Part shown: positions 48,901 to 57,900 of the stretch, piece by piece
Numbering within the stretch: position 1 is the first letter of the stretch
Layout: every line of letters begins with the position of its first letter
Assembly: GCF_000237925.1 (NCBI RefSeq)
Contig: NC_031502.1
Span: forward strand, 620,001 to 684,000
Source: Schistosoma mansoni
Taxonomy: Eukaryota; Platyhelminthes; Trematoda; Strigeidida; Schistosomatidae
DNA: 64,000 bases
Reading direction: 5' to 3'
The notes under the pieces: generated by a model
The model's input: only the letters and a program-made list of their open reading frames with translations
Databases searched by the model: none
Told to the model about the DNA's origin: nothing
Translations under genes and position numbers: made by a program

Positions 48901-51900
48901 GCAGTGGAATCCAGTTTGATGCGCGTTTCGTTCTATTTGGGACTCATCAGGTGGATGTACTGCATCCACAAGTGGCTATCAGGACTTAGTGGCCTAGTGG
49001 ATAACACGATGGCGTTTGAAGCGAAAAGTACTGGGTTCGAGTTCTTCCAAGAGTGAACATCAACTCTGAGTTGTAAGTACATCCAGCTAAAGAGTCCCAA
49101 ATAGGATGAATCCTAATGTAAATGATCAAATAGTTCATACAAACACTCCTGTTGTAATATATAGTTCTCAGAACAAAATGTACGACTATGTTCATCTTCC
49201 ATTTCTTTTCAATTGTATACATTCATAAACTTCATCGGACTGCATAATATGTTTCATGCAAGAATCTCAATGTATTCTACATTTGTTTCTTTAAANNNNN
49301 NNNNNNNNNNNNNNNNNNNNNNNNNNNNNNNNNNNNNNNNNNNNNNNNNNNNNNNNNNNNNNNNNNNNNNNNNNNNNNNNNNNNNNNNNNNNNNNNNNNN
49401 NNNNNNNNNNNNNNNNNNNNNNNNNNNNNNNNNNNNNNNNNNNNNNNNNNNNNNNNNNNNNNNNNNNNNNNNNNNNNNNNNNNNNNNNNNNNNNNTAAGA
49501 ATGTTTAATGCATGAATCTAAATGTATTCTTAAAATGTTTTTTTAAATAATAGTCAACAGGCAAAATATCGCTTCCTCTAATACATTTCTGATTAATTAC
49601 TGAGAGTAAATAGCTTAAGTACATTAAACGAATTAACACACATAAATTTCATCAAAGAAAATAACAAAAAGTGAATGCTTGAAGCAGTATAATCGAACTA
49701 ATAATATAGATTACCGAAACGTATGACCAGACTCCCAGGGAATTATTTAAGCTTTAGTGAAAAGTCATGACCAGTGTAGTCGACTACATCAAAGGTAAAA
49801 TCATCACTATGAACACTATCCAAAATGCATAGTGTTCATAGTGATGATTTTACCTTTGATGTAGTCGACTACACTGGTCATGACTTTTCACTAAAGCTTA
49901 AATAATTCCCTGGGAGTCTGGTCAAACGTTTCGGTAATCTATTTTAAAAGTTCGACTATACTGCTAAAAGCATTCACATTTTTAGATTTACTTTAACGAA
50001 ATAAATGTGTGTAAATCAGTTTAATGTACTTGAGCTAATTACTAACAGTTATTAAGCAGAAATGTTATAGTGGTTGGAATATTTTTCTTGTTGTCTATTA
50101 TTTAAAGAAACAAATGAAGAATACATTGAGATTCATGCATGAAACATATTATGCAGTACGGTGAAGTTTAAGAATGTATACAATTGAAAATAAATGGAAG
50201 ATGAACATAGTCGTACATTTTGTTCTGAGAACTATCTATTACAACAGGAGTGTTTGTATGAAGTATTTGATCATTTACATTAGGATTGAGTAACATTATT
50301 AATATCAACATTATCAATTTAATGCTAATCAAAGAAATAGTTTTTCGGATTTGATTTTCAAAGATTAAACCTAAAAATCAGATTAATCAATGTGATTCTC
50401 AGCATTAGTCAGTCAAAGGAATGTATTACTTTTGAAAAGGTCAGTGTTAATTTGTATAGGATTGCATAAATAAAAGAATTCAGTTAAACAATATCTGAAA
50501 CTATAAGCTATAATGGCTAACAGTTGAATTCAGAACGCACGTTACGTACTATTTGGAACTCTCTAGCTGGATGTAACTGCATTCCAGAGTTAACTTTCAT
50601 TCCGGGACTCGAAACCAGAACCATTCACTTCAAACGTCATTGCGTTATTCACTTAGCTACTGAGTTAAGACAGTTACTCACTTGTGCAATGCGCATAAAA
50701 TTTAACCGAATATGAAATGGTTTAGATTATCCGATCGTTGATATTTTTGACTGAAATTTGATCAGTATTTAGAGGAATGTCACATTGCGAAATCAAAACA
50801 CTTTAGAGATTTGGTCTTGTAAATTCTTCCATTGTTTGATTTGACTTGGTATCATCATTCCTAACTAAGCAGTAATAATGTTATCTCTCAACTATTAATT
50901 AGTTATGATATTTTAATCATAATCAAATTAGTTAACTGGAAGTTATGGGAATTTTTGGTTGTGTTTTATTCTCTTAACATGTCACAACATGGTAAGCAAA
51001 GATGGGTAGTGGCTAGCAGTGGAGTCCCAGAGTGAACATCAACTCTGAGATGCAGGTACATCCAGCTGACGAGTCCCAAATAGAGTGAAACGTGNNNNNN
51101 NNNNNNNNNNNNNNNNNNNNNNNNNNNNNNNNNNNNNNNNNNNNNNNNNNNNNNNNNNNNNNNNNNNNNNNNNNNNNNNNNNNNNNNNNNNNNNNNNNNN
51201 NNNNNNNNNNNNNNNNNNNNNNNNNNNNNNNNNNNNNNNNNNNNNNNNNNNNNNNNNNNNNNNNNNNNNNNNNNNNNNNNNNNNNNNNNNNNNNTTCATT
51301 GTTGAAAGCGTGAGTCAATTGAAGATAGACCATAATAGGACGAAACGGTCGTCCAGTGCTTCCAGGTTTTCCATGGTGGTCTAGCTTCAATTGACTCACG
51401 CTTTCAACTATGAAAGATTCAAACAATCAATACTAAATGAATTTATACAAACAGTTATCACTTTCAATTCACTTGGTATTGTTTACTTGAATCTATCTTA
51501 CCATGGATGTTTAGGACTGCAATTGATCAGTATCTTATTGGAATATGTGCATGCTGTATGTATTGCCTCGATATTGTCTTAATTCACAAGGATTCTAAGC
51601 AGAGATGGATAGTGGCTAGCAGAGGAATCCAGGATGTGTGTTTTGTCCACTGCTAGCCACTCTTCGTTTTTGCTTTGTCACTTTCGCATTACATAATGAA
51701 TGTTAGTGATTTTTAAAATACCTTAAAACCAAGAATCTTTAAATTTATTTACGTCCTTGCCTTTCTAAGTATTTTTTTGATGTTCTTTAGTTAGCTTGAG
51801 TACATTCGTGTCTAAGTTGGGTCTTTGTACAAGTACTGACATTCAGCTTAGTTAAGGAATGACAGAATATGATTGACAGTCAAGATAAGAAATTATGTAA

Positions 51901-54900
51901 ATAAAGAGGGATAGTCGAAAAAATCTTGCAATTAAGTTTCTTGACAGTTACCACTTTCCAGAAAGGGATATTTGTAGTATTAAGGAAGCTAATGCTTCCT
52001 ATAGCATCCGAACGTATGTCAGATGATGTTTCAATTTGAGATGTTACTACTGAGCTATTTCAGCTATGACTAACCTTTACTACTGAAATATGTACAATGA
52101 TTAATAAATGAGTAGTAACCAACATGGTGTTTCTCTGATTCTTAGTGTTGATCGCACTCTATCCCGAGGGTTTCATTACTACCTGGGAGTACATAGTGTC
52201 GAGTCACTTACACTGGTGGTTATGTCACAATTCGATTGATAGAATTTAATTAGTGTTATAGATCAGACACAGTGTATTGCTCATTACTCAAAAATTAGTC
52301 TATTTACTTATACATTTGTACATCATTGGCAGATGTACTTGATTGATACGAATTTAAGACCCTTAAATGTAAGTTTGAAAGTTTCCAATTTAGCGAGTAA
52401 ACGTTTGTATTTTAGAAGTTATTGGTCAATATCCTATCTATATCTATCGAATAATTAGTTATATATGTGGTCAATCTTCAATGGTTATATGAATGTGACG
52501 TTCTTTGATCTCCTCCTTTGAGTCATTTGCTAAAGCGTTTTAGGATCTCCTGGAACATACAATCAGGTAATCACATCAATATCCAGACTTTAAAGAAAAT
52601 AGACATATAATAATATTATTATTAGAAGGGGTTTTGTGGAGATTCAGTATTTTCATAGTTGAAAGCGTGAGTCAATTGAAGCTAGACCACCATAGAAAAC
52701 CTGGAAGCACTGGACGGCCGTTTCGTCCTATTATGGGACTCCTCAGCAGTGCGTATCTGAGTTGCATAGATATACTAATTTAATCAAGTGGGTTTNNNNN
52801 NNNNNNNNNNNNNNNNNNNNNNNNNNNNNNNNNNNNNNNNNNNNNNNNNNNNNNNNNNNNNNNNNNNNNNNNNNNNNNNNNNNNNNNNNNNNNNNNNNNN
52901 NNNNNNNNNNNNNNNNNNNNNNNNNNNNNNNNNNNNNNNNNNNNNNNNNNNNNNNNNNNNNNNNNNNNNNNNNNNNNNNNNNNNNNNNNNNNNNNGGGAC
53001 TCCTCAGCAGTGCGTATCTGAGTTGCATAGATATACTAATTTAATCAAGTGGTTTAAACTAAGCAAAATGAGTTCGTTTTCAAGAATGAAAAAGAATTTG
53101 ATTGGTGTACTAGATTCGCATAAGACGGCTTAAAGAACTTCTCCTTTTTTCCTTCATAAATGAACTAATGGTAGGTTTATAAAATTGTTCATAACTTACG
53201 ACCAACTTCCAGGTGAATTTCATGTGTTTGTTCATTTCTTTGAAAAAGTAGCCAACTAAGAATAAAGAAAGAAAAGGTCTCTGAAAACGGATAATTATAA
53301 AATTTTGTTTCTTTGAACAAGGATATTACATAACTAAATTGCAAATAGATAAGTAGACAAGTAAGGTAAAGGTATATAGGTTATATACATATCATATTGT
53401 TTAGTTTTGTCATAGAAACGAAACAAAATCTTAGGTCTCCAGATTTGTTCTTAGTCGTAAGTAAAACCTGTCTATAGTCACCGCTTAGTGTACCACTTAG
53501 TGGCACATTGTTTGTGAAAACTTGACTATACTCGGCTATAAGCTTATTTATGATTAATTAAAACTTACGTATCTGATGGGATCTCATAAATCACCTCTTT
53601 CTTTGTATCCCATATTAAAATTTTAGTACATAATAAACCAGTACGTTCCTCTTTCGATTGTTCTTCAATATCAACTGGACCTAGAAAGCAGCTGGTCACC
53701 TCACCAAGATAAGCTGACTCAATCAATGTATCAAGTACCTATTGGTGAGAAAGAAGTAATACAAAGAGTAAAATGCATGTGTTACCTATCAATTAAATGT
53801 TTAAAGAAATGTCTATCATCTAGCTATGGAAATGAAAATAATTATCTAAAGTAGTCTCAGATGCTTTTATTACTAAGTCAGCACTGGGTACTTAACATCA
53901 ACATATTATATTAATGCACAAAATGTCGCTTCTAATAACCCTAGATCAAATCTACCCAGAAACTTGGACACAAGAGAAAAGGGGTGAAGTGTTAAAAAGA
54001 CGCTTTGTTGTAAGTTTGAGGTATGCTCAGAAAATTGTGCGTATTTATACTAAATAACGTGAGTTAGATCGTCTAGAAAGTTCTGGCAATATAATAAATA
54101 TGGCGGTAAGAGTGCAGTTATCCAATCAAATACATGGCACGTGGTGTGTCATTCTTCTAGATGTTTCGAAGAAACCTCTATTCGACTGTGACTGGATGAA
54201 ATGTTTTTAAGAGTTTTTGGGACCCTAATTGATTTTCCGCGGAATATTTTGGAACTACTCAATAAAATAATCAACATATAATGACGAGACTCATTCAACA
54301 TATGATATCGTAAGCTTTTAACCAACCTAATAAAGTGAATGCAGTTTGGACAAATTTTGCAATGTTGCAATGTTATAACTCATCTTAATACATGTATTAT
54401 ATCACTGGTTTCCATTATTTAACAGTAAACGTGGTCAATGTAGAAAATTAGTTTCATTTGTTATATCCGGATGGGAATAAATGAATGGTAACCGTTAGGA
54501 ATTACTTATGGACTAATATTATACACATATTCTTATTGTACAACTAATAAGTGACTATATTATATGTATATTCATATTCCTTTCATTATAAACTTTTATT
54601 TGACCTATTGGTTACTGTTATATGGTTTACTATGCTTAAGTTATTCTCAGTAGATTAGTCACAGTCCTCACAATCACAGCCAATTTTTGGTTTGATCTTG
54701 TACAAATGTTATTTCCTATTTTATAGTGTGCTGTGATCTGGGTTGTTTATATATAAACCAAGTATTTTAGAAATATATGATTCGTATCGTAGAGGCTGAG
54801 ATTGGTGTTCTGGACTTGACAGGCCGGGCTAAGTGGGGAATAGGTCCAATCGAGACTCTAGGCTCTTCATACTGGTGTATACGTCATATTAGTTTGATCG

Positions 54901-57900
54901 TACAGCTAAAGACTTAACACTGGTTATTAACATCAGTGTTGAAAGTGAATTCAATAAGATGTAAAAAAAGGATACTTTATTTACAACGATATACATAATC
55001 GTGAATTTCTATAGACAATAGAGAGAATTGAAGGGCAACTTAACAGTATAAGTATTGTTGAACTCCTGAAAATTGTTTACAATTTATAACATTTGATTAT
55101 TTATGTTATATCCTAGCGAAGACATAAGTATAGGTAACTTCCGGGACTTATTAAGGGACTATTATTCTATATATATTCTTATTGTATAACTATTCAGTGA
55201 TTAGATTTAATCTATATATATTCATCTTATTATAAGCTTCATTTTGACCTATGGATTATTATTATACGATTTACTGTTCTTAAATTATACTCAGTTTATT
55301 GATTATTGTATCCCACGCCCACAGCCACATTCGGCTTGATCTTGTACAAATATTATTTTCTATTTTATGGTGTTCTGAGGTCTGTCTGTCTGGTATATAA
55401 ACTGAGTATCTTTGACATAAATGATTCGCATAGCAGAAGCTGTAATTGGTGTTCTGGACCCAATTGGAAGGGCTAGACGGACAAAGGACCAATAATGACG
55501 CTAGACTGCTCATACTAGTTGAACGTCATTGATTTGGCACAGTGTTAATTCACGTGATAAAAAGCAGGACATAAGACCACAACAAATTGGCATAGGGCTT
55601 ATTCTTTTATAAAGTCATAACAATTTACTTTAACAATTTAGAGAGCTATAGATTTTCTGCTAGCAAAAATCTATTCATATTTTATAAGATCTTCATTATT
55701 TGTTACTAGGTAGAGTCAAGAGATCTTAATCATTACGATTTAGATCTAAATAAATTGGTTCCAGAAGAAAATTTAGTCAGTCAGTCAGTCAGTCACAACG
55801 TAGAACTCCGTACGTACATACACCAGTTCGAGTTACCACACCACATTACCACAGAGATGTAGTTGTCGATTTAAACCTCATAGTGGTAGAAGTAGTAAGA
55901 GTATAAGCATTATGTGAAAGATTAGGGTTTGAAGATGTTATTGAAGGAATATAATCCAGTGAAATAAATTTGGAAAGAGAAAAAAGATAGAGACATGAGG
56001 AATTCAGATTAGAATTTGATAGAACACAAAGAGTGGATGCACCTTCGCCATTGCAAACCATTTGAAGCCATGTCATTCAAGGTCTCTAACCCTTGATTGC
56101 TATCATCTCGCGAATACCAACCAGGTAGTCTACACTTACCTACCAGCATGGCCCAGTCCACTTGTCAGTGACTTCATGGATTTGTGCCACCTTTTGGTCT
56201 GGCCGCTCCTAGCTTTCTTTCAACCTACTCCTGCACCATAAAACATTGTACGTCGGGGCAGTTGGTGGTTGGGCATACGTAACACGTGTACCAGCCATCT
56301 CAACTGATGAAGTTTCACTACTTCATCAGTCGATATGCCATCCTTACCTAGTAACCGTTTCCTAACATCTTCATTACTTACTCGGTGGTCCCAGGATATA
56401 CGAGCAATGCTTCGAAGACACCTATGATCGAATACTAGTAGCCTACGAATATCCTCTACTCTTATCGGCCATGTTTCACTGCCATAAAGTAGGATGAAAC
56501 GAAGAAGAAAGAAGAAAATTTAACTTGATTGATAAGGTCAATAACAGTAAATTAGTACCTTCAGCTTATACTTTACATTACATAAAATTTAATTGTGAAA
56601 ATCTAGTCTTTCTAAGACTGAAAATGTCGCTTAACTTATTTTTAAGTTGAAATCATAGTTGAATTAATAAATCAAATAAAGCTAATTCACTATTTAAGAC
56701 CTGGAAGCATTGACTAAGGAGTCCCATACTAAGATGAAACAACCATCCAATACTTCCATAATGATCTAGATCAATTCAACTCATGAATTCAACGATTAAA
56801 AACTCAAAAAAAGAAGAAAGGAAATCATTTTAAACAAATATTTTTTTAGTAATTTTATATAGTTGAAACCATGAGTCAATTGAAGCTAGTCTACCATCGA
56901 AAACCTGGAAGCACTAGACGGCCATTTGATGCCGGCTCAGTGGTCTAGAGGTTAAGCACTCGTACACAAGATCGATAGGTCCTGGGTTCGAATCTTGCTG
57001 AGGACTCCCACTATAGGACGAAACGGCCGTTCAGTGCTTCCAGGTTTTCCATGGTGGTCTAGCTTCAATTAATTCATGATCTCGACTATATAAAAAATAT
57101 ATTTTTTAAATGCTTGTAAACTATTCACTAAAAAACTTACCAGTATATTTCTTTTCTCATTTATAATAAATTGTTTATCATTAGTAATATGACCTAATAA
57201 TCTACGACCACTATCACCATATTGTCCAATTAAACAAATATATGGTTCTAATGATAGATTTAATTGATCATTTGTTTTAATGATATTATAATTAAACTCT
57301 AATTGGATACGATAATTTAAAAGGCATAAATTGAATTCTTCTCTTTCTCCTTCTTGTTCTTGTCCTTCTTCTCCTTCTTGTCCTTCTTGTTCTCCTTCTG
57401 ATTGTTTCTTCTTCATTATTTGTTCTCGAGATAAACAATAAAAATTGTTATATAATCCAAATGGTCGACCAATAAAATTGAATATTAACTGTTTGGTTGT
57501 TTTGATATTTTCTAATATCAACTTAATATATTGTATGTATATATAGTATGTAAGATGGGTAAAGGATAAACAAACAATGTTTTAATAATGTTTATTAATA
57601 TGAAATTATTATTAGTATTGTAAGCAAAGATGGATAGTGGTTAGCAGTGGAATCCAGTTTGACGCGCGTTTCGTCCTATTTGGGACTCGTCAGCTGGATG
57701 TACCTACATTTCAGAGTTGACATTCACTCTGGGAAAATACGTACAGTATACACATATGCCAATTAGAGACTGATCAGTTGCAGTCCTAACACATTGATGG
57801 GAAGATTCAAACAAACAATACTAAATGAATTTATTATTAGTATTATTATTATTATTTGAAGGGGTTTTGTGGATATTGTAGTAATTTTAATAGTTGAGAT

